DNA from: Edaphobacter modestus | GTDB lineage: Bacteria; Acidobacteriota; Terriglobia; Terriglobales; Acidobacteriaceae | Direction: 5' to 3' | Assembly (NCBI RefSeq): GCF_004217555.1 | Contig: NZ_SHKW01000008.1 | Span: 124,001-188,000, forward strand | DNA length: 64,000 bases | Shown: one piece after another, positions 51,888 to 59,792 of the stretch | Position numbering within the stretch: position 1 is the stretch's first letter | How the letters are laid out: every line of letters begins with the position of its first letter | Notes under the pieces: model-generated | Told to the model about the DNA's origin: nothing | The model's input: the letters and a program-made list of their open reading frames with translations, nothing else | Database searches by the model: none | Position numbers and translations under genes: made by a program

Positions 51888-51996
51888 CCATAAATGGTTC
51901 TTACAGGAGTGGGCCGCGACCCTCTAGGGGAGTAGCGGCTCGCAGTACTTCGTGGTATCAAGCTTCCATATTGGTCAGGGAAACGGGGAAATTCCA

Positions 51997-52920
51997 TTGC
52001 CACTCACGACAGATCGCAGACAGTTTCTTCTTCGCTCTGGGGCTGCGTTCGCGCTGTCCGGTTCTGTCGGCATGCCTTCCGCGGCTCAGGCAGCCCCGGC
52101 CAATGGGAGATCGGCACGCCTGATGCCAGGGCTTTGTGCTTTTTCATTCGGCCCGCTCTTCACGAGTGGGGAACTTAGCCTTGAAGCCTTTTTCGACCGC
52201 GCAATTGAGCTCAAAGCTCAGGCGGTCGACATCACAACGTATTACCTCAAAAATGACGATCGGTTGTATCTGACCCACCTACGAAACCTTGCGTTCCGAA
52301 ATGGAGTGCCAATCGCAGGCGCCGCATGCAGGGCCAGCCTGCTTCGTCTAGGGAGTGAAACACAGGAGAGCTCGCTCGCAGAGATGAAAAAGTGGATCGA
52401 TGTTGCAGAGGCGCTGGGGGCGCCTCACCTGCGTGTCTTTCCTGGAAAGGCGCCTGCCGGGGCATCGAAGGCTGAAAGCATCAACACCTTGGTGGAAGCA
52501 TTTAAGCGGGCAGCAGATTATGCAGGGTCGAAGGGAATCATCCTCGGCATGGAAAATCAAAATGGCCTGGCTGACAACTCAGAGACCTGCTTGGAAATTA
52601 TCGGGCGGGTAAATTCGCCGTTTGCAGGTCTCACGCTGGATATCACTCACTTTGTCCGCACCGCTTCGCGCGATTATTACAGTCAGATCGCTGCATGTAT
52701 CCCTATCGCGACGCAGACGCATCTTCGAAATGGGAACTTCGACGACGGAAGTCCAGTTGACTTAGAACGTATCGGACGCATCTTCGCGGAAGCAGGGTAC
52801 CGGGGCTATATGTCTGCTGAATATGAAAGTGGCGGGCGAAGCAGAATCCAGATTATGACGGATGTTCCAATTCTCATGGCTGAAATCCGACGTTTGTGCG
52901 GTACCTATTCCAACGTGTAA
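51997..52920 (+). CDS. Sugar isomerase/epimerase, TIM barrel, exported
   Basis: 307 residues from TTG 51997 (GGGGA 8 bases upstream; GTG at 51952 would add 15). Tat-type signal DRRQFLLRSGAAFALSG with AQA cleavage. AP-endonuclease-2-like TIM barrel: AVDITTYYL, HLRVFPGKAP, GIILGMENQNG (metal Glu), LTLDITHF, THLRNG and GYMSAEYESGG. Family members isomerise or epimerise sugars, and some eliminate 3-keto-glycosides. Directly before the DUF1080 gene (15-bp gap). Confidence 0.8.
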   Translation: MPLTTDRRQFLLRSGAAFALSGSVGMPSAAQAAPANGRSARLMPGLCAFSFGPLFTSGELSLEAFFDRAIELKAQAVDITTYYLKNDDRLYLTHLRNLAFRNGVPIAGAACRASLLRLGSETQESSLAEMKKWIDVAEALGAPHLRVFPGKAPAGASKAESINTLVEAFKRAADYAGSKGIILGMENQNGLADNSETCLEIIGRVNSPFAGLTLDITHFVRTASRDYYSQIAACIPIATQTHLRNGNFDDGSPVDLERIGRIFAEAGYRGYMSAEYESGGRSRIQIMTDVPILMAEIRRLCGTYSNV

Positions 52921-52935
52921 GAAAGCGAGCCAGCG

Positions 52936-53799
52936 ATGGAAACACGGTATAGAAGAAGACAGGTTCTGCAGATGTCGGCCAAAGCCATTGCAGGCTGCAT
53001 GGTAGCTCGCATCGCCGGGGCGGAGACCTCCGCCCTGAAATCTGATCACGGCTTTACTTCGCTCTTTGACGGAAAAACGCTTAATGGTTGGACGTCTAAG
53101 GCGCGCCTCGCCAACCAGCCGTCGCTCGGTGTCTGGAGGGTGGAAGACAGCGCCATCGTGGGCGGCCAAGATCGTGCAGGTGTCGGTTCGTATCTCGTAT
53201 CTGATCGCACCTTCAGCGATTTCGAGTTGGAGATTGAAGCGCGGCCAGACTGGCCTGCAGACACCGGAATCTATGTTCGCGCGAACGAACAGGGAGCAAC
53301 AGGTTTTCAAGTGAATCTTGACTATCGCCCTCACGGATCGATAGGAGGCTACTTCGGCAATGGATTTGGAAGCTTTCACGCATATGAGTACGGCTTTACG
53401 GCAGAGCGAGACGCAAGCGGGCATGTGACGCGACTGATTCCCGGAAAACCGCAACAACCCAATGATGCGGGACACCTGGTGAAACCTGATTACATGGTTT
53501 CCGCCGAAGATCTGCTGAAGGTGTGGAAGCTTAACGATTGGAACCGGTTCCGCATCCGTTCTGTGGGTGCGGTGCCCACGCTCACTACATGGGTTAACGA
53601 CTTGAAGGTGTCGGAATTGGTGACGTCAAAGATGGTCGCCTCGGACTGGAATCCCAACAAAGTCGTGGATATGGTAGGACGCGCGGGTCATATCTCGCTT
53701 GAAGTGCATAACAACGCCCCCGGAGATTGGCTCGGCAACGATCGGTGGGCCCCGGGGGCACTCTGCAGGTGGCGCTCTATCCGCGTCCGTGAACTTTGA
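52936..53799 (+). CDS. DUF1080 protein, 3-keto-glycoside hydrolase-like
   Basis: 287 residues. N-terminal export signal with RRRQ (YRRRQVLQMSAKAIAGCMVA). LamG/concanavalin-like DUF1080 domain: FTSLFDGKTLNGWTSK, WRVEDSAIVGG, FELEIEARP...DTGIYVRAN, GGYFGNGFG, HISLEVHNN. DUF1080 proteins cleave 3-keto-disaccharides and related glycosides in organisms that first oxidise the sugar at C3. Neighbouring isomerases and the oxidoreductase fit that pathway. Confidence 0.8.
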   Translation: METRYRRRQVLQMSAKAIAGCMVARIAGAETSALKSDHGFTSLFDGKTLNGWTSKARLANQPSLGVWRVEDSAIVGGQDRAGVGSYLVSDRTFSDFELEIEARPDWPADTGIYVRANEQGATGFQVNLDYRPHGSIGGYFGNGFGSFHAYEYGFTAERDASGHVTRLIPGKPQQPNDAGHLVKPDYMVSAEDLLKVWKLNDWNRFRIRSVGAVPTLTTWVNDLKVSELVTSKMVASDWNPNKVVDMVGRAGHISLEVHNNAPGDWLGNDRWAPGALCRWRSIRVREL

Positions 53800-53890
53800 T
53801 GTGAGCTAACGGGCGGCAGGCAAGCGCGAATGCACGGCGCAGTATCGTACGGTTCACCAGGTATCAAGGAATGGGATACAAGGATAAGAG

Positions 53891-55354
53891 ATGGGTGATG
53901 GACATCGTAGTCTGGAAGCGCAGGAAAGAGGCGAATCCACATACGGCCTGGAGGAAGAGTTCCGGCCGCCAGGGCGGATGACGCAGTATCGGTGGAAGAT
54001 ATGTGCACTTCTCTTCTTCGCAACCACGTTGAACTACATGGACCGGCAGGTGCTTGCATTGCTGAAGCCTACGTTGCAGGATCCCGTAAACGGCATCGGC
54101 CTCACCGAAGTTCAGTTTGCTGCAATCGTATCTTTATTCTCTGCCGCCTATGCCATCGGATTACTGCTAGCCGGCCGCTTCATTGACCGGGTGGGAACCC
54201 GGATTGGATATGCGTGTGCCCTGACGTTGTGGACCGTAGCTTCCGCGAGCCATTCGTTGCTCGGTTACACAGCAGTGACGGCTTACCTTCATTCAGCCGC
54301 GGTGTTTTTGGCGGAAGTATTGCGGCACCTTCCAGGAGGAACATCTGCAGGTTGGCTTACTTCCATAAGCCAACTTTCAGGAGGCGTCATCGGGTTCGCC
54401 CTTGTGCGGTTCATATTAGGGCTGGGCGAAGCAGGCAATTTCCCAGCCGCCATTAAGGCCGTAGCGGAGTGGTTTCCACGCAAAGAGCGTGCGCTTGCAA
54501 CTGGAATCTTCAATTCAGGTACAAACATCGGCGCGACCATTGCGCCATTCGCGGTCGGATTCTTGCTCTATCGATTGGGATGGCGCTATTCCTTCCTCAC
54601 AACCAGCGTCTTTGCGGTCATCTGGCTGATACTCTGGCTCACCGTCTACAGCAGCCCCGCGCAAAAGACCGGAGTTTCTCCAGCCGAGTTGGCCTATATC
54701 AATCAGGATGTGGGAAAAGAGATCGAGGCGAAAGTCCCATGGTCGATGTTGCTGCCGCATCGGCAGACATGGGCCTTTCTGGTCGGCAAGGTATTTACTG
54801 ATCCCATCTGGTGGTTCTATCTCTACTGGTTACCGGGTTTCTTACACGCAAGATTTGGACTCTCGCTAACTTCCATGGGCTTGCCGCTGCTGGTCATCTA
54901 TAACTTCTGCACGGTTGGCAGTATTGCAGGAGGGTGGCTGCCAGCGCGCCTCATCGGGAAGGGGTGGACGGTAAATCGTGCACGGAAGACCTCAATGTTG
55001 CTTTATGCGTTGCTTATCACTCCGATCACTATGATCGGGCACGCCCATTCCGTGGCCTCCGCAGTGGCTCTCATCAGTCTGGCAACAGCAGCACATCAAG
55101 CATGGTCTGCCAACCTCTTCACCCTTGCCTCCGATATGTTCCCGCGCAGGGCAGTGGCCTCGATCGTTGGCATTGGTGCCTGTGGCGGCTCAGTATCGAT
55201 GATGTTCTTTGGACTTTTCATCGGTTTCATACTTACGTTAACCCGCGGCAACTATGCGCCGGTATTTGCTCTTGCGGGCCTGGCATACCTGGTGGCGATC
55301 GCAGCCATCCACTTACTTGTTCCACGGCTTGAAATCGTTTCGCTGGACGCCTGA
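53891..55354 (+). CDS. MFS permease, anion:cation symporter (ExuT-like)
   Basis: 487 residues; AAGG 7 bases before the ATG. About 12 membrane helices; LNYMDRQVLALLKPTLQ at helix 1 and GRFIDRVGTRIGYA between helices 2 and 3 are the MFS signature, and ILGLGEAGNFPAAIKAVAEW with FPRKERALATGIFNSGTNIG is typical of hexuronate/glucarate transporters. A ~30-residue insertion (YLHSAAVFLAEVLRHLPGG) breaks the usual helix 3-4 region. Carries a sugar acid or keto-sugar product into the cytoplasm. Confidence 0.85.
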   Translation: MGDGHRSLEAQERGESTYGLEEEFRPPGRMTQYRWKICALLFFATTLNYMDRQVLALLKPTLQDPVNGIGLTEVQFAAIVSLFSAAYAIGLLLAGRFIDRVGTRIGYACALTLWTVASASHSLLGYTAVTAYLHSAAVFLAEVLRHLPGGTSAGWLTSISQLSGGVIGFALVRFILGLGEAGNFPAAIKAVAEWFPRKERALATGIFNSGTNIGATIAPFAVGFLLYRLGWRYSFLTTSVFAVIWLILWLTVYSSPAQKTGVSPAELAYINQDVGKEIEAKVPWSMLLPHRQTWAFLVGKVFTDPIWWFYLYWLPGFLHARFGLSLTSMGLPLLVIYNFCTVGSIAGGWLPARLIGKGWTVNRARKTSMLLYALLITPITMIGHAHSVASAVALISLATAAHQAWSANLFTLASDMFPRRAVASIVGIGACGGSVSMMFFGLFIGFILTLTRGNYAPVFALAGLAYLVAIAAIHLLVPRLEIVSLDA

Positions 55355-55427
55355 ATCACCAGTTATTAGAAATCCCATTTGAGCGGAACAATTCACGAAT
55401 ACACACGTTATAGAGGGGAATAATGAA

Positions 55428-56333
55428 ATGAGTTCAAACCTAACACGTCGTAGCTTTGTCGCTGCTGCTGGCGCCTTCACCGCAGCATCCGCTCTTCCAG
55501 GTATGGCTTCAGGCCAACGCCTTCGGTATCTCCGCTATGGCTACGCAGCTATGACATGGGGAGACAACGAACGTCAGGCAATAGAGGATATTGCTGCGGT
55601 GGGATATCCCGGCATCCAGTTCCGTGCCAACGCAGTGAAGGATTTCACCGCGACTGAGCTGAAAGACCTGTTGGCAAAGCACAACCTTAGGTTTGTGGCG
55701 CTTTCAAGCGGCACCATCTCATTGGAGCAACCCGAAGGTCCCCAGATCGAAGCTCACATGGTCAATGCGAAGTTTGCGAAGGCAGCAGGTGCCGAGTATC
55801 TGCAGATTCTTGACGTGCTAAAGGGACATCCGCGAACCGCAACGCCAGACGAATGTAAGCGGCTCGGCAAGATGTTGAACAACCTTGGAAAACAGACTGC
55901 AGACATCGGTCTGCTACTCGGGTATCACAATCACCTGAACACGTTGAGTGAAATGCCCGGAAATCTTGAACAGATTATGGACTATAGCGACCCGGCGTAC
56001 GTGAAGCTTGAGCTTGATACGGCGCATATCACTGCAGGAGGTGGGGATCCAGGCAAAGAGATACGGAAGTATCGTGACCGCTTACTTTTCATGCATCTCA
56101 AAGATGTCCGTCCTATTCCGCTGAAGCCGGGCGCGAATTATCCGTTTCAATTCGTTGAACTCGGCAAGGGAACTGTCGACTTCGCAGGAACATTTGCCGC
56201 ATTGGATGCCATCAACTACAAGGGATGGGCCGTTGTGGAGTTGGATCGAGAACCCGACGACAGCAAGACGCCTAAGGAATCCGCGCAAATCAGTAGGGAT
56301 TTCTTAGTACAGAAAATGGGCGTAAAGGTCTAG
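55428..56333 (+). CDS. Sugar isomerase/epimerase, TIM barrel, Tat-exported
   Basis: 301 residues. Tat signal TRRSFVAAAGAFTAASALPG. TIM barrel with VGYPGIQFRA, GLLLGYHNHL (metal site), KLELDTAHITAGGGDP, LLFMHLKDV and WAVVELDREP, the xylose-isomerase-like pattern. A second member of the same fold as 51997-52920, so the two probably act in sequence or on different anomers. Exported, in line with periplasmic glycoside processing. Confidence 0.85.
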   Translation: MSSNLTRRSFVAAAGAFTAASALPGMASGQRLRYLRYGYAAMTWGDNERQAIEDIAAVGYPGIQFRANAVKDFTATELKDLLAKHNLRFVALSSGTISLEQPEGPQIEAHMVNAKFAKAAGAEYLQILDVLKGHPRTATPDECKRLGKMLNNLGKQTADIGLLLGYHNHLNTLSEMPGNLEQIMDYSDPAYVKLELDTAHITAGGGDPGKEIRKYRDRLLFMHLKDVRPIPLKPGANYPFQFVELGKGTVDFAGTFAALDAINYKGWAVVELDREPDDSKTPKESAQISRDFLVQKMGVKV

Positions 56334-56415
56334 GCGTAGCATTTGGTTGCAAGCAAGGAAAGTGCGACGGGAAACGTCGCGCTTTCCTGCGCATCTGGCC
56401 CGCTGCATCTTTCGG

Positions 56416-57438
56416 CTAAAATTCCGCCCGAATAGTGACAGGCTGTTCCTTTCGGCAGGAATCGTACAGGCCGGTCACTACCTGCAGGGCGCGGAAACCG
56501 TCCATCCCTGAGCACATGGGTTCTCGTCCTTCGCTACATGCTTGCGCGAAGTCCTGGAATTGGCGCTCGAAAGGGACAATCGAAATCGCCATCGGGTCCG
56601 ATGCTCCGGACGAGGCCTTTGACATTAGCGGTGGCGGGTCTCCAATGTCGTTTTCCACGTCCCAGGTCGTCAGCTTGTCGCCAGTGATGATGGCGGTGCC
56701 TTTGGTTCCGTGTAGCTCGAGACGTTCCGGATATCCGGGCCACAGTGACGTGGAGGCTTCCATTACTCCAATCGCCCCGTTTGCGTACCGGAACGTTCCC
56801 ACCAGCATATCTTCCGACTCAATCGAGTGCGTGGCACCTAATTTCCATTCGCCAAAGACTCGCGCCACAGGTCCGACAAGATGGAGCAGCAGATCCACCT
56901 GATGGATCGCTTGATTGATGAGCGTGCCGCCCCCCTCTCCTGCCCAGCTTCCTTTAATCGGACGGCTGTAATATTCGTCAGACCGATGCCACTTCACATA
57001 TGCATCGGCCTGTAGCACCCTTCCAAGCCGGCCGTCTGCAAGTGCCTGCTTTAGAAACAAGACAGAGTCGTCAAAGCGGTGCTGGCTCACGACGCCTAAC
57101 GGTATATGAGCTTTCTCTGCCTGCGTCACCATCGCTCGCGCGGTCTGAAGATCAACCGACATAGGCTTTTGCATGAGCAAAGGTTTGCTATATCTGGCAC
57201 AAAGCCCCAGTATCTCCATGCGAACACTCGGAAGAGTACAGAGATCCACATAATCCACATCCGGCCGGCGACAAAGTTCTTCATTGCTGCCCACAAATTC
57301 CGCACCTGTCGAGATCGCGAATTCCTCGCCTCGCAACCTTCCGCTGTTAGCACATGCAACAATGGGAAATCCAATGTTGCGATAGGCCTGTGCGTGCTTC
57401 ACCGCAATTGCTCCTGTTCCGATAATGCCCACGCGCAT
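56416..57438 (-). CDS. Gfo/Idh/MocA-family oxidoreductase
   Basis: 340 residues from ATG 57438 (AGGAG 8 bases upstream). Rossmann start MRVGIIGTGAIAVKHAQAYR, then LLMQKPMSVDLQTARAMV (the EKP-type Lys region), GEGGGTLINQAIHQVDLLLH with the catalytic His, and a beta-sheet C-terminal domain. Uses NAD(P) to oxidise or reduce sugars, often at C3. No signal peptide, so cytoplasmic. Convergent with the isomerase gene; likely the redox step of the island. Confidence 0.85.
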   Translation of the reverse strand: MRVGIIGTGAIAVKHAQAYRNIGFPIVACANSGRLRGEEFAISTGAEFVGSNEELCRRPDVDYVDLCTLPSVRMEILGLCARYSKPLLMQKPMSVDLQTARAMVTQAEKAHIPLGVVSQHRFDDSVLFLKQALADGRLGRVLQADAYVKWHRSDEYYSRPIKGSWAGEGGGTLINQAIHQVDLLLHLVGPVARVFGEWKLGATHSIESEDMLVGTFRYANGAIGVMEASTSLWPGYPERLELHGTKGTAIITGDKLTTWDVENDIGDPPPLMSKASSGASDPMAISIVPFERQFQDFAQACSEGREPMCSGMDGFRALQVVTGLYDSCRKEQPVTIRAEF

Positions 57439-57647
57439 GCAAAGGCTCCTTCTAAGTGACTGTCGTCTTACGCATCCGGCCGGTCTTGTCGAGGCCGTGG
57501 TTCGGTTCAAGGGGAAACCCGTCTCACTGCCTTTACTCCAATCGATGCCAGTGATCTTTCCGTTTCAACTTGATCAGTCTCTTGCTTACGTAGCATCGAA
57601 GAGTTCAACCCTGGAATTGCGATCAGAATCGTCGAGCGAACGGTTTG

Positions 57648-58006
57648 TCACGTTGCACCATAGTCAATGATCTTCTCATATTTCGGATTGTTCTTCTTAT
57701 GCAGGCGCTTCCACTCGAAGAAGCGGTCTGCCGGAACGATGCAGCGACGATTCTCAAAGGAATTCCTCCAAAGACCAGGCTTTGAGAAGCGCGTATTGAA
57801 CGTGAGTCGCTTAGGAAAGGTAAAGCCCCAATACATCAGCTCGATGTCGCGCTCGCCTTCGTCATTCGAAAAGTCGACGGGCTGCATTGGTTCCAGGCGT
57901 GATGTCGTCATTGGCCATGAAGTCGATATCATCGAGGCTGGCTTTCACATGAAAGGCGTCGGCGATCTTCTGCTTGTCGGAGCGTCCTTCCGTAGCGGCC
58001 GCACAT
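57648..58006 (-). pseudogene. SRAP (YedK/HMCES) protein, frameshifted and truncated
   Basis: Starts ATG TGC (MCGRYG, with the catalytic Cys2) at 58006, overlapping the previous stop (TAATG). Homology then moves to a second frame (RSDKQKIADAFHVKASLDDI) and to a third (MQPVDFSNDEGERDIELMYW, NSFENRRCIVPADRFFEWKR), ending at 57648 in unrelated residues. Intact SRAP proteins have about 220 residues and crosslink to abasic sites in single-stranded DNA; here roughly 100 C-terminal residues are gone. Decayed genome-maintenance gene. Confidence 0.75.
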
Positions 58007-58215
58007 TACTCGTTGGTCTCGTCGATCTTGGTTGTTGAGTTTCGGTCAAGGTCCGCTCGGCGTTTCGCGATGTATTCCTCGGAAAAATCCCGCTTGCTGA
58101 ACATGTCGGCGATCTGGTCCCAGTCCTTGAAGCTGCCAATGATCTCACCAAAATTATCTGTCACTTCAAAACCGTGACCGGTCTTCGTGATGATTGCTGT
58201 TTCCAGTTCGTCCAC
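58006..58215 (-). CDS. Small protein coupled to SRAP gene (69 aa)
   Basis: GTG start with GAGG 8 bases upstream. Sequence MDELETAIITKTGHGFEVTD, then FGEIIGSFKDWDQIADMFSK and a charged tail. Its TAA overlaps the SRAP ATG. No family recognised. The overlap implies a joint role before the SRAP gene decayed. Confidence 0.55.
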   Translation of the reverse strand: MDELETAIITKTGHGFEVTDNFGEIIGSFKDWDQIADMFSKRDFSEEYIAKRRADLDRNSTTKIDETNE

Positions 58216-58630
58216 TTTTTGTTCCTCACATCAGTTGATGACAGGCGAGTCGACTTCGTTGCACTTGTAAATTTGGCGGGTCGGCTTCCGCATTACGTCT
58301 TTCGAGGCCTGCTCAGCTTTCACTCACGTTTCGGTGTCGCGAGCGTCGCATGAAGCACATGTCTATACCAACAGTGCGTTATCCCTAGGGAAACTTTCTG
58401 CCGTGACGTATCCAAAACTTCCGCCGTCGGGTTGACGAAGTCGCAGAGCAATTCGATCCAGCAAGGGTTTGAACCGAAGACCGGACAGCAGAAACCACAG
58501 GATGTGAGGTTGGGCTTGTCCCTTTGAAGACAATCCTGCCCGAAATTACCATTTGGGGCAGGGTTGGGAACGTCTATTCAATCTCCAATGATAAGTGTCT
58601 TCCCGACGGGATGGATATTTATTGCTGCGT
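58216..58630. other. 415-bp gap
   Basis: No gene seen; a rightward frame at 58524-58811 overlaps the DUF2569 gene antisense and is rejected. Separates the catabolic/SRAP side from the end of the Hsp70 operon. Confidence 0.4.
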
Positions 58631-59233
58631 TCACATATTTCGCCCATATACCACCGCTACACGCTTGGATTTCTTGAAATACAAGAACCAAATGATCGAA
58701 CCCACAAGCATTCTTAGACCTCCGGGGTCCGAAGTAGAACCGCTCGAAGTGGAATCACTGGTCGAGCTAATGAGCTCACCGATAACGAGCAGCGCGCCAA
58801 TACAGAACTGAATTGCTAAGAGTACCTTCGTCAGGCGTAATGCCTGAGGTTTAGCCTTCCAGAGGTTAACTCCTGTGAATACAGAGAAAATCGCAAGGCA
58901 AATATCAATGAGTGAATAGCCGGACGGATGGGACAAAGAGGAAATCACAACTATTGCAGGGGAGACGATTGTGGTGATGAAGCAAAACCAGAGAAGCCAG
59001 CCACCGACTCCATTTAGATTTGGGTACTCATTCCGAATGGCGTCCACCGCGAAATCAAGTGGCGGTTCCGGTGATTGGCTGGTTACTGCTGGATGCATCG
59101 GAATTGCGCTTGTGACCTGAGTAGCCTGTTGAGCTGCGACAGCAGCAGTCGGCGAGGCGATGAGCTCTTTGCCGCAATTGAAGCAAAACACACCAGCATC
59201 GGGATTTTGGGAGCTGCAGCCCACACAATACAT
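58631..59233 (-). CDS. Zinc-ribbon and DUF2569-like membrane protein
   Basis: 200 residues. N-terminal zinc ribbon CVGCSSQNPDAGVFCFNCGK (4-23), an Ala/Thr-rich linker, then about four membrane helices (GVGGWLLWFCFITTIVSPAI, LIDICLAIFSVFTGVNLW, LTKVLLAIQFCIGALLVIGE, MLVGSIIWFLYFKKSKRV). The NGVGGWLLWF start is the DUF2569 pattern. Last gene of the Hsp70 operon, 2 bp after the FHA stop. Role unknown; a membrane output or anchor is plausible. Confidence 0.7.
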   Translation of the reverse strand: MYCVGCSSQNPDAGVFCFNCGKELIASPTAAVAAQQATQVTSAIPMHPAVTSQSPEPPLDFAVDAIRNEYPNLNGVGGWLLWFCFITTIVSPAIVVISSLSHPSGYSLIDICLAIFSVFTGVNLWKAKPQALRLTKVLLAIQFCIGALLVIGELISSTSDSTSSGSTSDPGGLRMLVGSIIWFLYFKKSKRVAVVYGRNM

Positions 59234-59235
59234 GT

Positions 59236-59781
59236 CTAACCTCTCAGATCGGCAAAGAGAAATGTATTAATCTTTGCTGGCCCGAGTGAGATGACATCGC
59301 TGTGAGCCAACGGTCGACTGGCACGAATCAATTCTTGCTCTGAATCGGATGATGGCTGATCCAACCGTTCTCCGTTCAGGTATGTGCCGCATGTGCTACC
59401 TCTGTCAATTAGCCAGTAATCATGGCGTTCGATTCCTTCACGTCGATAAACGGCACAATGAACTCGCGACACCTCGCGGGGCAGTAGCCCGACGGCATCG
59501 TTGACAAAGACATCGACCGGCTTATCCAAAATCGGTTCCAAAGGAGTCGCCAGCCGACCAATGATGATTTCGTCGCTTCTGAGCGGGACAATCGCTTGAG
59601 AATATGGACCTGCGCCTAAGAGGTAAACGCCGGTATCGAGGGTAGATAGCACCTGCCTGATTTTCCGTATTCGATCCGAACGCCCCTCTACTGTGAACAG
59701 AGCGACGTCCTGCAGGCGACCTGTAACCGCGAGGTCGTCGAGCATGCTAGCGAGTTGCTTTTGATTCTTCACGTCTTCCAA
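59236..59781 (-). CDS. FHA-domain protein
   Basis: 181 residues from TTG 59781, 11 bp after the Hsp70 stop. An N-terminal ~75-residue helical/beta region (LASMLDDLAVTGRLQDVALF) is followed by a forkhead-associated domain: EIIIGR, EVSRVHCAVYRR and DRGSTCGTYLNGERL carry the Arg, Ser-x-x-His and Asn that bind phosphothreonine. No kinase gene is visible in the window. It probably recruits a phosphorylated partner to the Hsp70. Confidence 0.85.
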   Translation of the reverse strand: MEDVKNQKQLASMLDDLAVTGRLQDVALFTVEGRSDRIRKIRQVLSTLDTGVYLLGAGPYSQAIVPLRSDEIIIGRLATPLEPILDKPVDVFVNDAVGLLPREVSRVHCAVYRREGIERHDYWLIDRGSTCGTYLNGERLDQPSSDSEQELIRASRPLAHSDVISLGPAKINTFLFADLRG

Positions 59782-59792
59782 TGGTCGGCGTT

